Of a DNA stretch of 64,000 bases, positions 47,428 through 56,635 are shown one piece after another. Origin of the DNA: Candidatus Competibacteraceae bacterium (GTDB lineage Bacteria; Pseudomonadota; Gammaproteobacteria; Competibacterales; Competibacteraceae); NCBI GenBank assembly GCA_003989085.1, contig RXIV01000008.1, forward strand, positions 62,001-126,000, given 5' to 3'. The stretch's first letter is position 1. Each line of letters starts with the position of its first letter. A model generated the notes under the pieces. The model did no database searches and was not told the DNA's origin. It saw nothing but the letters and a program-made list of their open reading frames with translations. A program made the position numbers and the translations under genes.

Positions 47428-48681
47428 ATGTTCAGTCCAGAGATGCGAATTGCCGGATTTGATAACGAGTTGTGGGCCGCCCTGCACGGCGAGAAGCAGC
47501 GTCAGGAAGCTCATATCGAGCTGATCGCTTCGGAAAATTACGCCAGTCCCCGCGTACTGGAAGCTCAAGGGTCCGTGCTGACCAACAAGTACGCCGAAGG
47601 CTATCCCGGCAAGCGGTATTACGGCGGCTGTGAGTTCGTGGACATCGCTGAACAGCTGGCGATTAATCGCGCCAAGCAGCTGTTTGGAGCCGACTATGCC
47701 AATGTTCAGCCGCATTCCGGCTCGCAAGCCAATGCGGCGGTCTACATGGCGTTGGTCGAGCCGGGTGAAACCATCCTCGGCATGAGTCTGGCCCACGGCG
47801 GCCATCTGACCCACGGGGCCAAGGTTAACTTTTCAGGTCGGCTCTATCAGGCCGTCCAATACGGGCTGGATGAGGCCACCGGTGAAATTGACTACGCACA
47901 GGTCGAGCGGCTGGCGCTGGAATGCCGGCCCAAAATGATCGTCGCTGGTTTCTCGGCCTATTCGCGGGTAGTGGACTGGCAGCGGTTTCGCGCCATTGCC
48001 GATCAGGTCGGGGCTTATCTGTTTGTGGATATGGCCCATGTGGCCGGACTGGTTGCGGCCGGCGTCTATCCCAATCCGATTCCGGTCGCTGATGTGGTCA
48101 CGACCACTACGCACAAGACCTTGCGCGGCCCACGCGGCGGCCTGATTCTGGCCCGCGCCAATCCCGATCTCGAAAAGAAATTCAACTCGCTGGTTTTCCC
48201 TGGCACTCAGGGCGGGCCGCTGATGCACGTCATCGCCGCCAAGGCGGTGGCGTTGCTAGAGGCTCTGCAACCGGAGTTCGTGGATTACCAGAAACAGGTC
48301 ATCGCCAATGCCCGAGTCATGGCCGGCAGCTTCATCGAGCGCGGCTATGCCATTGTTTCCGGCGGTACTGATAACCATCTGTTTCTGGTCAGCCTGATTG
48401 CCAAGGGTCTGACTGGCAAGGCCGCTGATGCAGCGCTGGGCCGCGCCCATATCACAGTCAACAAGAACGCAGTGCCCAATGATCCGCAATCGCCGTTCGT
48501 CACCAGCGGCATCCGAATCGGTTCGCCAGCGATTACCACCCGAGGCTTCAAGGAGCGGGAATGCCGGGAATTGACTGGCTGGATCTGCGACATCCTCGAT
48601 GATCTAAACAATGAGGCGATCATTGACCGAGTTCGGGGACAAGTCGCGGAACTGTGCGCCCGGTTCCCGGTATACGGCTGA
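47428..48681 (+). CDS. glyA: Serine hydroxymethyltransferase
   Basis: A 417-residue PLP enzyme, exactly the length of E. coli GlyA, converting serine and tetrahydrofolate to glycine and methylene-tetrahydrofolate. It contains [37 protein letters not shown] and the PLP-lysine motif [14 protein letters not shown] with Lys230. The C-terminal [18 protein letters not shown] is also diagnostic. ATG 47428 with GAGG upstream is preferred to an in-frame ATG at 47413. In many relatives nrdR separates glyA from ribD; here ribD follows 10 nt later. Confidence 0.96.
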   Translation: MFSPEMRIAGFDNELWAALHGEKQRQEAHIELIASENYASPRVLEAQGSVLTNKYAEGYPGKRYYGGCEFVDIAEQLAINRAKQLFGADYANVQPHSGSQANAAVYMALVEPGETILGMSLAHGGHLTHGAKVNFSGRLYQAVQYGLDEATGEIDYAQVERLALECRPKMIVAGFSAYSRVVDWQRFRAIADQVGAYLFVDMAHVAGLVAAGVYPNPIPVADVVTTTTHKTLRGPRGGLILARANPDLEKKFNSLVFPGTQGGPLMHVIAAKAVALLEALQPEFVDYQKQVIANARVMAGSFIERGYAIVSGGTDNHLFLVSLIAKGLTGKAADAALGRAHITVNKNAVPNDPQSPFVTSGIRIGSPAITTRGFKERECRELTGWICDILDDLNNEAIIDRVRGQVAELCARFPVYG

Positions 48682-48691
48682 TCGCGGGCTG

Positions 48692-49780
48692 ATGTCCTCC
48701 GTCGATTATCGCTGCATGGCCCGTGCCTTGACACTGGCCCGGCGCGGTCTGTACAGCGCCGATCCCAACCCTCGGGTTGGCTGTGTGCTGCTCCAGAATG
48801 GCGACATCGTCGGCGAGGGTTGGCATGAGCGGGCGGGCGAGGCTCACGCCGAGGTGATTGCGCTGGCGGCGGCCGGTCAGCGGGCGCAGGGCGCAACGGT
48901 CTATGTCACTCTGGAACCGTGCTGCCATTATGGCCGCACTCCGCCTTGCACCGAGGCGCTGTTGCAGGCCGGCGTGGCGCGGGTGGTCGCGGCGATGCGC
49001 GATCCTAATCCACAAGTAGCCGGCCAGGGCCTGGCGATCCTGCGTGAGGCAGGGGTGGTGGTGGATTGCGGATTGCTGGAGGCCGAAGCGCGGGCACTGA
49101 ATCCCGGCTTTATTCAGCGCATGACGGCCAGCCGGCCTTGGCTACGAATCAAACTGGCGATGAGTCTGGATGGGCGCACCGCGTTGGCTTCGGGTGAGAG
49201 TCAGTGGCTGACTGGTGATGCGGCGCGGCGGGATGTGCAGCGGCTGCGGGCGCGTTCTTCGGCGATTCTGACTGGTATTGGCACCGTGCTGGCTGATGAT
49301 CCTGCTCTCAATGTCCGGCTGCCGGAAACCATTCGCCAGCCGTTGCGGGTGATTCTCGATTCCCGACTGCGCACGCCACCGACCGCCCGGACTTTGCATC
49401 TCCCCGGTTCAGTGCTGATTTTTACCGCTGTCGCTGACCCAGATCGGCAAGCGCCGTTGCGAGCGGCGGGTGCGGATATCACCGTTGTCCCGCACATTGG
49501 GCAAGGATTGGACTTGGCGGCGATCATGGCTGAATTAGCTCGCCGTGAATGCAATGAGGTTCAGGTCGAATGTGGCCCGACGCTGGCTGGAGCCTTGTTA
49601 CAGGCGGGATTGATGGATGAACTGGTCATCTACATGGCTCCCTTGCTGCTCGGTGACCAGGCGCGGGGCTTATTCCAGTTACCGGAATTGACGCGGATGG
49701 AGGAGCGCCGGGAACTGAAGCTGGTTGAGACGCGGGCAGTAGGCAAGGATTGGCGATTGCGGTTCAGGCCAGTCAGATAG
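48692..49780 (+). CDS. ribD: Bifunctional riboflavin biosynthesis deaminase/reductase
   Basis: A 362-residue two-domain enzyme. The N-terminal deaminase has the zinc site HAEVIAL and LEPCCHYGRTPPCTEALL. The C-terminal reductase starts at RPWLRIKLAMSLDGRTALASGESQWLTG and includes VQVECGPTLAGALLQAGLMDELVIY. It converts the pyrimidine from GTP cyclohydrolase II in two steps of riboflavin synthesis. The start at ATG 48692 places the deaminase at the N-terminus as expected. No other rib genes follow, so the usual ribD-ribE-ribBA-ribH run is broken here. Confidence 0.94.
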   Translation: MSSVDYRCMARALTLARRGLYSADPNPRVGCVLLQNGDIVGEGWHERAGEAHAEVIALAAAGQRAQGATVYVTLEPCCHYGRTPPCTEALLQAGVARVVAAMRDPNPQVAGQGLAILREAGVVVDCGLLEAEARALNPGFIQRMTASRPWLRIKLAMSLDGRTALASGESQWLTGDAARRDVQRLRARSSAILTGIGTVLADDPALNVRLPETIRQPLRVILDSRLRTPPTARTLHLPGSVLIFTAVADPDRQAPLRAAGADITVVPHIGQGLDLAAIMAELARRECNEVQVECGPTLAGALLQAGLMDELVIYMAPLLLGDQARGLFQLPELTRMEERRELKLVETRAVGKDWRLRFRPVR

Positions 49781-49836
49781 GGCAACTCCCGAGAGGTCTT
49801 TTCTGCGGAAAATACAGAAAACCCAAGGGGCAATGT

Positions 49837-49853
49837 TGCACCATAATAAGGCA
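49837..49853 (+). promoter_or_regulatory. NtrC-binding site 1 upstream of glnA
   Basis: TGCACCATAATAAGGCA. Its reverse complement, TGCCTTATTATGGTGCA, carries the strong half-site TGGTGCA and matches the box before ntrB (51553) at 14 of 17 positions. Its centre is about 131 bp upstream of the predicted glnA transcription start. Confidence 0.6.
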
Positions 49854-49867
49854 GTATCCCGGCATTC

Positions 49868-49884
49868 TGCGCTATATTGATTCA
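49868..49884 (+). promoter_or_regulatory. NtrC-binding site 2 upstream of glnA
   Basis: TGCGCTATATTGATTCA, matching the 51553 box at 12 of 17 positions. It is centred 31 bp, or three helical turns, from site 1 and about 100 bp upstream of the predicted start. This spacing resembles the paired NtrC enhancer at E. coli glnA. Confidence 0.5.
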
Positions 49885-49949
49885 TGACTGAACGTTGGCA
49901 TGCCGCGCTGCTATTACCTAGGGTGTGGCCAACATTGAAAAAACGACCG

Positions 49950-49965
49950 TGGCATGGTTCATGCT
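49950..49965 (+). promoter_or_regulatory. Sigma-54 promoter of glnA
   Basis: TGGCATGGTTCATGCT matches the -24/-12 consensus TGGCACGNNNNTTGCW at all but two defined positions, with the required 12-bp GG to GC spacing (GG 49951-49952, GC 49963-49964). Transcription should start near 49976, leaving a 64-nt leader. Confidence 0.75.
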
Positions 49966-50039
49966 GAAACGCGGGCGGATATGATTTTTGCCACATCGCT
50001 AATTGCGACCGCTTTTTCCCCTGACATCCTAAGGAACCA

Positions 50040-51455
50040 ATGACGATGAATGCTGCTGAAGTGATGAAGCTGATCGAGGACAAGGGTATCAAGTTCGTGG
50101 ACTACCGGTTCACGGACACCCGAGGCAAGGAACAGCATGTGACCGTCCCGGTCAGCGCTGTGGATGAGGATGTATTTGAGGACGGCAAGATGTTTGACGG
50201 CTCGTCCATCGCCGGTTGGAAAGGCATTCAGGAGTCGGACATGATTTTGATGCCCGATCCGGTTACAGCCTGCCTCGACCCGTTCTTTGAAGAGCCGACT
50301 CTGGTGCTGACCTGCGATGTCATCGAACCCAACACCATGCAGGGTTATGAACGCGACCCGCGTTCGCTGGCTCGCCGCGCTGAAGCCTATTTGAAATCCA
50401 CCGGGATCGGCGACACCGCATTTTTTGGCCCGGAAAATGAGTTTTTCATCTTTGATGACGTGCGTTGGGGTGCCGACATCAGCGGTTCCTTCTGCAAGAT
50501 TGACTCGTCCGAAGCCGGCTGGAACTCGGAAAAAGCCTATGATGGAGGCAACTTCGGCCACCGTCCGGGCGTCAAGGGCGGTTATTTCCCGGTGCCGCCA
50601 GTCGATTCGATGCAGGACATCCGTTCGGCGATGTGCCTGAGCCTGGAAGCGATGGGGCAGATCCCCGAAGTGCATCACCACGAAGTCGCCACCGCAGGCC
50701 AAGCTGAAATCGGCGTTCAATTCAATACGCTGGTGCGCAAGGCTGATGAAGTGCAGCGCCTCAAGTATGTGGTGCAGAACATTGCCGCCAGTTATGGCAA
50801 GACGGCTACCTTCATGCCCAAGCCGCTGGTCGGCGACAACGGCAGCGGGATGCACGTTCACCAGTCGATTGGCAAGGATGGCGTGAACCTGTTCTCCGGT
50901 GATTTGTACGCTGGCCTGTCAGAGACGGCGCTGTACTATATCGGCGGGATCATCAAGCACGCCCGTGTACTGAACGCCTTCTGTAATCCCTCCACCAATT
51001 CCTACAAGCGGTTGGTGCCGGGTTTTGAAGCGCCGATCAACCTGGCCTATTCCGCCCGTAACCGTTCCGCCTCGATCCGCATTCCCTATGTCAGTAATCC
51101 CAAGGGTCGCCGCATCGAGGTGCGCTTTCCGGATTCAACCGCCAATCCATACCTGGCCTTTGCCGCCATGCTGATGGCCGGGCTGGACGGTATCCAGAAC
51201 CGGATTCACCCCGGCGATCCAGTGGACAAGGACATTTATGAATTGCCGCCGGAAGAGGAGAAGCTGATCCCGCAGGTGTGCTTCTCGCTGGAACAGGCGC
51301 TCAACGAACTGGATCAAAACCGCGATTTCCTGATCAAGGGCGGCGTGTTCACCAATGACCTGATTGATGCCTACATTACCCTCAAGATGCAGGATGTAAC
51401 CCGGCTGCGGATGACGACCCATCCGGTCGAGTTCGATATGTATTACAGCCTCTAA
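50040..51455 (+). CDS. glnA: Glutamine synthetase, type I
   Basis: A 471-residue GSI that makes glutamine from glutamate, ammonia and ATP. It shows [17 protein letters not shown] at the N-terminus, [13 protein letters not shown], the ATP/metal motifs [12 protein letters not shown] and [16 protein letters not shown], and NRSASIRIP. The adenylylation site is Tyr400 in [11 protein letters not shown], so activity should be controlled by GlnE-type adenylylation. It has its own sigma-54 promoter and two NtrC boxes upstream and a strong terminator downstream, followed by ntrBC. This is the enterobacterial-type glnA-ntrB-ntrC nitrogen-regulation locus. AAGGA precedes the ATG. Confidence 0.97.
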   Translation: MTMNAAEVMKLIEDKGIKFVDYRFTDTRGKEQHVTVPVSAVDEDVFEDGKMFDGSSIAGWKGIQESDMILMPDPVTACLDPFFEEPTLVLTCDVIEPNTMQGYERDPRSLARRAEAYLKSTGIGDTAFFGPENEFFIFDDVRWGADISGSFCKIDSSEAGWNSEKAYDGGNFGHRPGVKGGYFPVPPVDSMQDIRSAMCLSLEAMGQIPEVHHHEVATAGQAEIGVQFNTLVRKADEVQRLKYVVQNIAASYGKTATFMPKPLVGDNGSGMHVHQSIGKDGVNLFSGDLYAGLSETALYYIGGIIKHARVLNAFCNPSTNSYKRLVPGFEAPINLAYSARNRSASIRIPYVSNPKGRRIEVRFPDSTANPYLAFAAMLMAGLDGIQNRIHPGDPVDKDIYELPPEEEKLIPQVCFSLEQALNELDQNRDFLIKGGVFTNDLIDAYITLKMQDVTRLRMTTHPVEFDMYYSL

Positions 51456-51486
51456 GCCATGCTGCTTTGAGCTGAACCGGTCGTGC

Positions 51487-51517
51487 CGACGCCCCCGCCA
51501 GGGGGCGTCGTTGTTTT
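51487..51517 (+). terminator. Intrinsic terminator of glnA
   Basis: CGACGCCCCC (51487-51496) and GGGGGCGTCG (51501-51510) form a perfect 10-bp stem with loop GCCA, followed by TTGTTTT. It separates glnA from ntrBC, so ntrBC needs partial read-through or its own promoter. Confidence 0.9.
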
Positions 51518-51552
51518 GCGCTCCCTCATTTCCTCCGGTATCGTGATTCCTC

Positions 51553-51569
51553 TGCGCTATCATGGTGCA
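51553..51569 (+). promoter_or_regulatory. NtrC-binding site upstream of ntrB
   Basis: TGCGCTATCATGGTGCA fits the NtrC dyad (TGCAC-N5-TGGTGCA type) with one mismatch in the left arm. It lies in the 282-bp glnA-ntrB spacer just past the glnA terminator. In E. coli the equivalent glnL promoter carries an NtrC site that represses it, and the same autoregulation is plausible here. The rest of the spacer shows no gene. Confidence 0.65.
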
Positions 51570-51737
51570 ATGAATTTCCCTGATTGGCTGCTAAATTGGC
51601 AAATTATCCCTGCTGTTGCGCCAAGTTAGCGCGATGATCGTGACTGTAACCAGCGGGATACCTGTTTCAGGCAGTTATGCGAAGACTGGTTTAGTTCTTG
51701 CTGCATGGTCGGTGGCGACGAGGGAGGTCAGGTAACT

Positions 51738-52805
51738 GTGGCTTTCAAAGATTATTACCACCGGGTGATGGAAGGATTGAGCATCGCGGTGCTGGTGCTG
51801 GATCGGGACTTACGGCTGCTGTTCATGAATCCGGCGGCGGAAACTCTGTTGGGACTAAGTTTCCGCAAGGCGCATCGACTAGCCCTCCCGGATTTGATGA
51901 TCGGGGCGGAAGCCTTTATCGCGGGTTTGCGGTATTGCCTGAGTAGCGGCCATCCGCACATCGAACGGGAATTGCAGCTCATTCTGCCACAGGCGCGGAT
52001 CATCACTGTCGATTGCACCGCTGCACCGTTGCTGGAGCGCGATCCACCGGTCGAGCTGCTGCTGGAATTGCGGCAGGTGGATTGGCGATTGCGGATCAGT
52101 CGGGAGGAAAACATCCTGGCCCAGCATCACACCACCCGGGCGCTGGTGCGGAATCTGGCCCATGAAATCAAGAATCCACTGGGTGGCTTGCGTGGTGCGG
52201 CGCAATTGTTGGAACGGGAATTGCCTGACCCTGAGTTGCGCGAATACACCGGAATCATCATTGGCGAGGCCGACCGGTTGCGGAATCTGGTGGATCGAAT
52301 GCTTGGCCCCAACCAGTTACCCAATCGCGGTGAAGTGTGTATCCACGAAATCCTGGAGCGGGTGTGTGGGCTGATCAGAGCTGAAACGCATGCCAGGGTT
52401 CGTATCGAGCGCGATTATGACCCCAGCATTCCCACTCTGTGGGGTGACGCCGATCAGCTCATGCAGGCGCTGCTGAACGTGGTGAGGAATGCCCTGGAAG
52501 CACTGGCCGACTGCCGGGGCGGCGTTATTACCCTGCGTAGCCGGGTACAGCGCCAGTACACCATCGGTGCTCAACGCCACAAGCTGGTAGCGCGGCTGGA
52601 TATCGTGGATAACGGCCCTGGCATTCCACCAGAACAGCAGGAACAGATTTTCTACCCGATGATTAGTGGTCGCCCGGATGGCACCGGTTTGGGCCTATCC
52701 ATCGCCCAGAACATCGTCAACCAGCATGGCGGACTGATTGAATGTGTCAGCCGACCCGGCGAAACCGTTTTCACCTTGTTGCTGCCCTTGGGAAAGACCA
52801 GATGA
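51738..52805 (+). CDS. ntrB: Nitrogen regulation sensor kinase NtrB
   Basis: A 355-residue soluble histidine kinase. The N-terminal PAS domain (VMEGLSIAVLVLDRDLRLLFMNPAAETLLG) is followed by the H box VRNLAHEIKNPLGGLRGAAQLL with His142, then the ATPase boxes VVRNALEAL, DNGPGIP and GRPDGTGLGLSIAQNIVNQHGG. There are no membrane segments. NtrB phosphorylates or dephosphorylates NtrC under control of PII. I chose GTG 51738 because GGGAGG lies upstream and the length then matches E. coli (349); an in-frame ATG at 51705 has no ribosome site. The stop overlaps ntrC. Confidence 0.94.
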   Translation: MAFKDYYHRVMEGLSIAVLVLDRDLRLLFMNPAAETLLGLSFRKAHRLALPDLMIGAEAFIAGLRYCLSSGHPHIERELQLILPQARIITVDCTAAPLLERDPPVELLLELRQVDWRLRISREENILAQHHTTRALVRNLAHEIKNPLGGLRGAAQLLERELPDPELREYTGIIIGEADRLRNLVDRMLGPNQLPNRGEVCIHEILERVCGLIRAETHARVRIERDYDPSIPTLWGDADQLMQALLNVVRNALEALADCRGGVITLRSRVQRQYTIGAQRHKLVARLDIVDNGPGIPPEQQEQIFYPMISGRPDGTGLGLSIAQNIVNQHGGLIECVSRPGETVFTLLLPLGKTR

Positions 52806-54199
52806 GCAGGAAAGAACACATTTGGGTCATTGATGACGACCACGCGATCCGCTGGGTGCTGGAAAAAGCCCTGCAACGCGACAGCATGACGGTGACAACT
52901 TTCGATAGCGCGGTAGGCGTGGTGGATGCGTTGCGGCGGGGGCCGCCGGATGCGGTTGTCGCTGATATCCGGATGCCGGGAATGAGCGGACTGGAACTGC
53001 TATCCCGGCTGCGCGAGCGGGCACCGGAGTTGCCGGTGATCATCATGACTGCCCATTCGGATCTGGATAGCGCGGTTTCGGCTTATCAGGGGGGAGCCTT
53101 CGAGTATCTGCCCAAGCCCTTTGATGTGGATGAAGCCGTGGCCTTGGTGCGTCGCGCCTGTCAGGCTTACCGCCAACACACTGAAGCGCCGTCATCCGCC
53201 GCGCCGTTGCCAGAAATTATTGGCGAAGCCCCGGCGATGCAGGAGGTGTTTCGGGCGATTGGCCGGCTGTCGCGCTCCAACGTCACGGTTCTAATCACCG
53301 GTGAATCCGGTACCGGCAAGGAACTGGTGGCCCGCGCTCTGCACCGCCACAGTCCCCGCGCCGACAAGCCGCTAATTGCGATCAACACTGCGGCTATCCC
53401 CCGTGATCTGCTGGAATCGGAATTGTTCGGCCACGAACGTGGCGCGTTTACCGGGGCGCAGGCGGCCCGGCAGGGCCGATTTGAGCAGGCCAATAGCGGC
53501 ACGTTGTTTCTGGACGAGATCGGCGATATGCCGGCAGAGTTGCAAACCCGGCTGTTGCGGGTGCTGGCCGAGGGCGAGTTCTACCGGGTGGGCGGGCATT
53601 TGCCGACCCGGGTCGATGTACGGGTGATCGCGGCGACCCACCAAAATCTGGAGCAGCGGGTGCGCGACGGTCTGTTCCGTGAAGACCTTTACCACCGCCT
53701 GAATGTGATCCGGATTCATCTGCCGCCGCTCAACAAGCGCCGCGAAGACATTCCGCTGCTGACCCGACACTTTCTGATTCAGGCGGCGCGGGAACTGGGC
53801 GTTGATCCCAAAACGCTGCGCCCGGAGACCGAAAGCTATCTATGTCAGCAGGACTGGCCGGGTAGCGTCCGGCAACTGGAAAATCTGTGCCGCTGGTTGA
53901 CGGTGATGGCGTCCGGGCGTGAAGTGCATCTGGAGGATTTACCGGTCGAGTTGCGGGAACGGCCGCCGGCAACTTCCGGCGGTAGCAACGACTGGGAAAC
54001 CGCGTTGCGCTTGTGGGCCAGCCAGAATCTGGCGCGGGGTGAGCAGAAGCTGCTGGACACCGCCTTGCCCAGTTTCGAGCGGGTGCTGATTCGGGTCGCG
54101 CTGGAGCAGACGGGCGGCCACCGCCAGGACGCCGCCCGTCTGCTCGGCTGGGGGCGCAACACCCTGACCCGAAAGATCAAGGAATTGCAGATGGAATAG
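52802..54199 (+). CDS. ntrC: Nitrogen regulation response regulator NtrC
   Basis: A 465-residue sigma-54 activator. The receiver has WVIDDDHAIRWVLEKAL and Asp55 in VADIRMPG. The AAA+ domain has Walker A GESGTGKELVARALH, the intact sigma-54 contact loop ERGAFTGAQ, and Walker B GTLFLDEIGDMP. The C-terminal Fis helix-turn-helix reads RQDAARLLGWGRNTLTRKIKEL. The N-terminal WVLEKAL following the acidic pocket is typical of NtrC rather than NtrX. It overlaps ntrB by 4 nt. It should act on the boxes found before glnA and ntrB in this window. Confidence 0.96.
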   Translation: MSRKEHIWVIDDDHAIRWVLEKALQRDSMTVTTFDSAVGVVDALRRGPPDAVVADIRMPGMSGLELLSRLRERAPELPVIIMTAHSDLDSAVSAYQGGAFEYLPKPFDVDEAVALVRRACQAYRQHTEAPSSAAPLPEIIGEAPAMQEVFRAIGRLSRSNVTVLITGESGTGKELVARALHRHSPRADKPLIAINTAAIPRDLLESELFGHERGAFTGAQAARQGRFEQANSGTLFLDEIGDMPAELQTRLLRVLAEGEFYRVGGHLPTRVDVRVIAATHQNLEQRVRDGLFREDLYHRLNVIRIHLPPLNKRREDIPLLTRHFLIQAARELGVDPKTLRPETESYLCQQDWPGSVRQLENLCRWLTVMASGREVHLEDLPVELRERPPATSGGSNDWETALRLWASQNLARGEQKLLDTALPSFERVLIRVALEQTGGHRQDAARLLGWGRNTLTRKIKELQME

Positions 54200-54223
54200 G
54201 GCGGGGATGTCTGGAAAAGGCTG

Positions 54224-54706
54224 ATGTTTAACGTCGCGCTGTACGAGCCGGAAATTCCGCCCAATACCGGCAACATCATCCGGCTGTGCGCCAATGCCGG
54301 TGCTCGGCTGCATTTAATCCGCCCACTGGGGTTTCAGTTTGACGACCGGCAATTGCGCCGGGCTGGGCTGGATTATCACGACTGGGCTACGGTGCAACTG
54401 CATTCCGACCTGGCCGCCTTCGTCGCTGGAATCAACCCAGCTCGACTGTTTGCTTTTACCACCAAAGGCCAGCGCAGCTATCACACGGTCCATTACCAGC
54501 CCGGTGATGTCCTGCTGTTTGGCCCGGAAACGCGGGGATTGCCGGCGCAGGTGCTGGCTGACATTCCCTTGGAGCGGCAAGTGCGGATCCCCATGCGTGC
54601 TGCCTGCCGTAGCCTGAACCTAGCTAATGCGGTCGCCATTGCCGTTTACGAAGCATGGCGGCAACAGGGCTTTGCCGGGGTAGAATTGGAACTTTCCTCA
54701 GCCTGA
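54224..54706 (+). CDS. trmL: tRNA (cytidine/uridine-34-2'-O)-methyltransferase
   Basis: A 160-residue SPOUT methyltransferase (E. coli TrmL 157). It has FNVALYEPEIPPNTGNIIRLCANAGARLHLIRPLGF at the N-terminus. The knot motifs near the C-terminus are DVLLFGPETRGLPAQVL and RIPMRAACRSLNLANAVAIAVYEAWRQ. It methylates the wobble base of tRNA-Leu isoacceptors. It lies 25 nt behind ntrC and overlaps or abuts the acyltransferase gene downstream. Confidence 0.94.
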   Translation: MFNVALYEPEIPPNTGNIIRLCANAGARLHLIRPLGFQFDDRQLRRAGLDYHDWATVQLHSDLAAFVAGINPARLFAFTTKGQRSYHTVHYQPGDVLLFGPETRGLPAQVLADIPLERQVRIPMRAACRSLNLANAVAIAVYEAWRQQGFAGVELELSSA

Positions 54707-54720
54707 CTTGGTTCATCTCT

Positions 54721-55653
54721 TTGGCCTCTTCCCCCCCACTATTTTCATGGCGATTTCTGGCCCCGCGCTATGGGCGGATCTGGCTGGTGCTGGGCTTGAT
54801 GAAACTAATGGCGATATTGCCGTTTCGCTGGCAACTCGCCATCGGTGGGCAAGTAGGCCGCTGGATCGGCCAGCTCGCCGGCCACCGTCACCGGATCGCT
54901 GCGATCAATCTGGACTTATGTTTCCCGGAACGCTCGCCTACCGAACGGGCTACCTTGCTGGAGGCGCATTTCGCCGCGCTCGGCATTGGTCTGTTTGAAA
55001 CTGCAATGGCCTGGTGGGCGCCGGATAAAAAGCTGCGGGGGCTGGTGCGGTTTGAAGGAGTCAAGCATCTCGATGAAGCGCTGGCGCGTGGCAAGGGCGT
55101 GATTCTGCTGACCGGCCATTTCACCACTCTCGAACTGGGCGCCCGGTTTATGACCTGGCAACAGCCGTTTCACGCCATGTATCGGCCCCATAAAAATCCG
55201 CTGTACGAAGCCGTGATGTACCGCCAGCGTGAACGCCGCTCCCGATTGCCGCCCTTGCCGCATGAGAATTTGCGCGGGCTATTGCGGGCCTTTAAACAAG
55301 GCCGAATTGTCTGGTACGCCCCTGATCAAAATCATGGCCTCCGCAACAGTGTATTTGCGCCCTTCTTTGGTGTGCCGGCCTGCACCCTGACAGCTACTTC
55401 GCGGCTGGCGGGACTGAGCGGCGCAGCCGTGGTGCCCTATTTTGCCCGGCGACTGCCGGGAACTGCTGGTTATGAAATCGTGATTTTGCCGGCGCTGGCG
55501 GATTTTCCGAGTGGGGACGCAGTCGCGGATGCCCGACGGATTAACGAACTACTGGAGCAGTACATTCGCCAAGCGCCGGAGCAGTATCTGTGGGTGCATC
55601 GCCGGTTTAAAACCCAGCCACCGGGCAGTCCCGGCATCTATGGTGATCCGTAA
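54721..55653 (+). CDS. lpxL: Lipid A late acyltransferase (LpxL/HtrB family)
   Basis: About 310 residues from TTG 54721, which matches the family length (306). ATG 54655, inside trmL, is also in frame and would add 22 residues; neither has a clear ribosome site. It resembles LpxL along its length: a membrane helix near the N-terminus (GRIWLVLGLMKLMAILPF), AAINLDLCFPERSPTER, and GLFETAMAWWAPDKKL. The HX4E catalytic motif follows in TGHFTTLELGARF, then WYAPDQNHGLRNSVFAPFFGV and EQYLWVHRRFKTQP. It should transfer a fatty acyl chain to Kdo2-lipid IVA in the inner membrane. LpxL versus LpxP/LpxM specificity cannot be told here. Confidence 0.88.
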   Translation: MASSPPLFSWRFLAPRYGRIWLVLGLMKLMAILPFRWQLAIGGQVGRWIGQLAGHRHRIAAINLDLCFPERSPTERATLLEAHFAALGIGLFETAMAWWAPDKKLRGLVRFEGVKHLDEALARGKGVILLTGHFTTLELGARFMTWQQPFHAMYRPHKNPLYEAVMYRQRERRSRLPPLPHENLRGLLRAFKQGRIVWYAPDQNHGLRNSVFAPFFGVPACTLTATSRLAGLSGAAVVPYFARRLPGTAGYEIVILPALADFPSGDAVADARRINELLEQYIRQAPEQYLWVHRRFKTQPPGSPGIYGDP

Positions 55654-55732
55654 TGAGTCGCGGCTATTCCATCCGTGAGCCAAACACGAAATTGCAGCCC
55701 ATGCGCTGCGGTCGCTACTGCGCCCAATGAGA

Positions 55733-56620
55733 TCAGCGCAGTTCCGCTAGCAGTTGGGCGATGAGGCGTTCGGCCTGGGCCAGGTAGCCGCCGCCAAACA
55801 AATTGAGATGGTTGAGAACGTGATACAGGTTGTACAACATTCGCCGCTGAACATAGCCAGCATCCAGCGGCCACGCTTCGCGGTAAGCAGCATAAAAACA
55901 CGCGGGAAAGCCGCCAAATAACTCGGTCATTGCCAGATCGGCCTCACGATCCCCGTAATAGACCGCTGGATCGAAAACTACCGGTTCGCCGTCCACTGTA
56001 GCGCCGGCGTTGCCGCTCCACAAATCGCCGTGCAGCAGCGCCGGGGTCGGCTGATAGCCCACGAATAGCCCCGCCAGCCGCGCTAGCAATGCCTCGCCCT
56101 GTCGTTGCAGCCCGCCGCCGTAGCCATTTTTGGCGGCCAATTCCAGTTGAAGGCTCAGTCGCTGTTCCCGCCAAAATTCGATCCAGTCGTCAGACCGGGT
56201 GTTGCGCTGGGGCGTTGAACCGATGTAGTTATCGCGCCGCCAACCGAAATACGGTTGCAATGGGCGATGCAATGCGGCCAATTGTTGGCCCAGCCTGGCC
56301 ATCGCCTGGGTCTCTTTTCTACCCAGTGGCAGATAGTCCAGCGCCAGCCAGGCCAGACCGGCGGCGCTGCCCCAACTGACTGGCCCCGGAACCCGCACCG
56401 TTTGCGATGCGGCGAGTTCAGCCAGTCCCGCCGCCTCGACCTCAAACATTGCCAGACCATGAGCCGCATGGGTTTTGACGAAAAACGCTCGGTCACTGTC
56501 GCTAATTTTCCACGCCTGATTAATGCAGCCACCGCTCAGTGATTGGCAGTAACGGATAGTGAAGGATTGACCAGTCACCGCGCTAAGGCGTTGCGCCACA
56601 GCGCTCCAGAGATCATTCAC
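55733..56620 (-). CDS. Fructosamine kinase family protein
   Basis: A 295-residue protein of the fructosamine-3-kinase family, which has an aminoglycoside-phosphotransferase-like fold. It shows SLSGGCINQAWKISDSDRAFFVKTH (nucleotide loop), FGWRRDNYIGSTPQRN, the catalytic loop ALLHGDLWSGNAG, and the metal-binding segment VVFDPAVYYGDREADLAMTELFGGF. Family members phosphorylate ketoamines on glycated proteins or small molecules as a deglycation step. It lies 15 nt downstream of hrpA on the same strand and is probably cotranscribed. It converges on the acyltransferase gene. Confidence 0.88.
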   Translation of the reverse strand: MNDLWSAVAQRLSAVTGQSFTIRYCQSLSGGCINQAWKISDSDRAFFVKTHAAHGLAMFEVEAAGLAELAASQTVRVPGPVSWGSAAGLAWLALDYLPLGRKETQAMARLGQQLAALHRPLQPYFGWRRDNYIGSTPQRNTRSDDWIEFWREQRLSLQLELAAKNGYGGGLQRQGEALLARLAGLFVGYQPTPALLHGDLWSGNAGATVDGEPVVFDPAVYYGDREADLAMTELFGGFPACFYAAYREAWPLDAGYVQRRMLYNLYHVLNHLNLFGGGYLAQAERLIAQLLAELR

Positions 56621-56635
56621 GGGCTTGCTCGCTAT

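Noticed and set aside
49896..49911. A second sigma-54-like element TGGCATGCCGCGCTGC upstream of glnA
   Set aside because: The spacing between GG and GC is 13 rather than 12 bp, which sigma-54 does not tolerate. The element at 49950 has correct spacing.
51585..51599. Possible sigma-54 promoter TGGCTGCTAAATTGG before ntrB
   Set aside because: The invariant GC of the -12 element is GG here, so it fails at an essential position.
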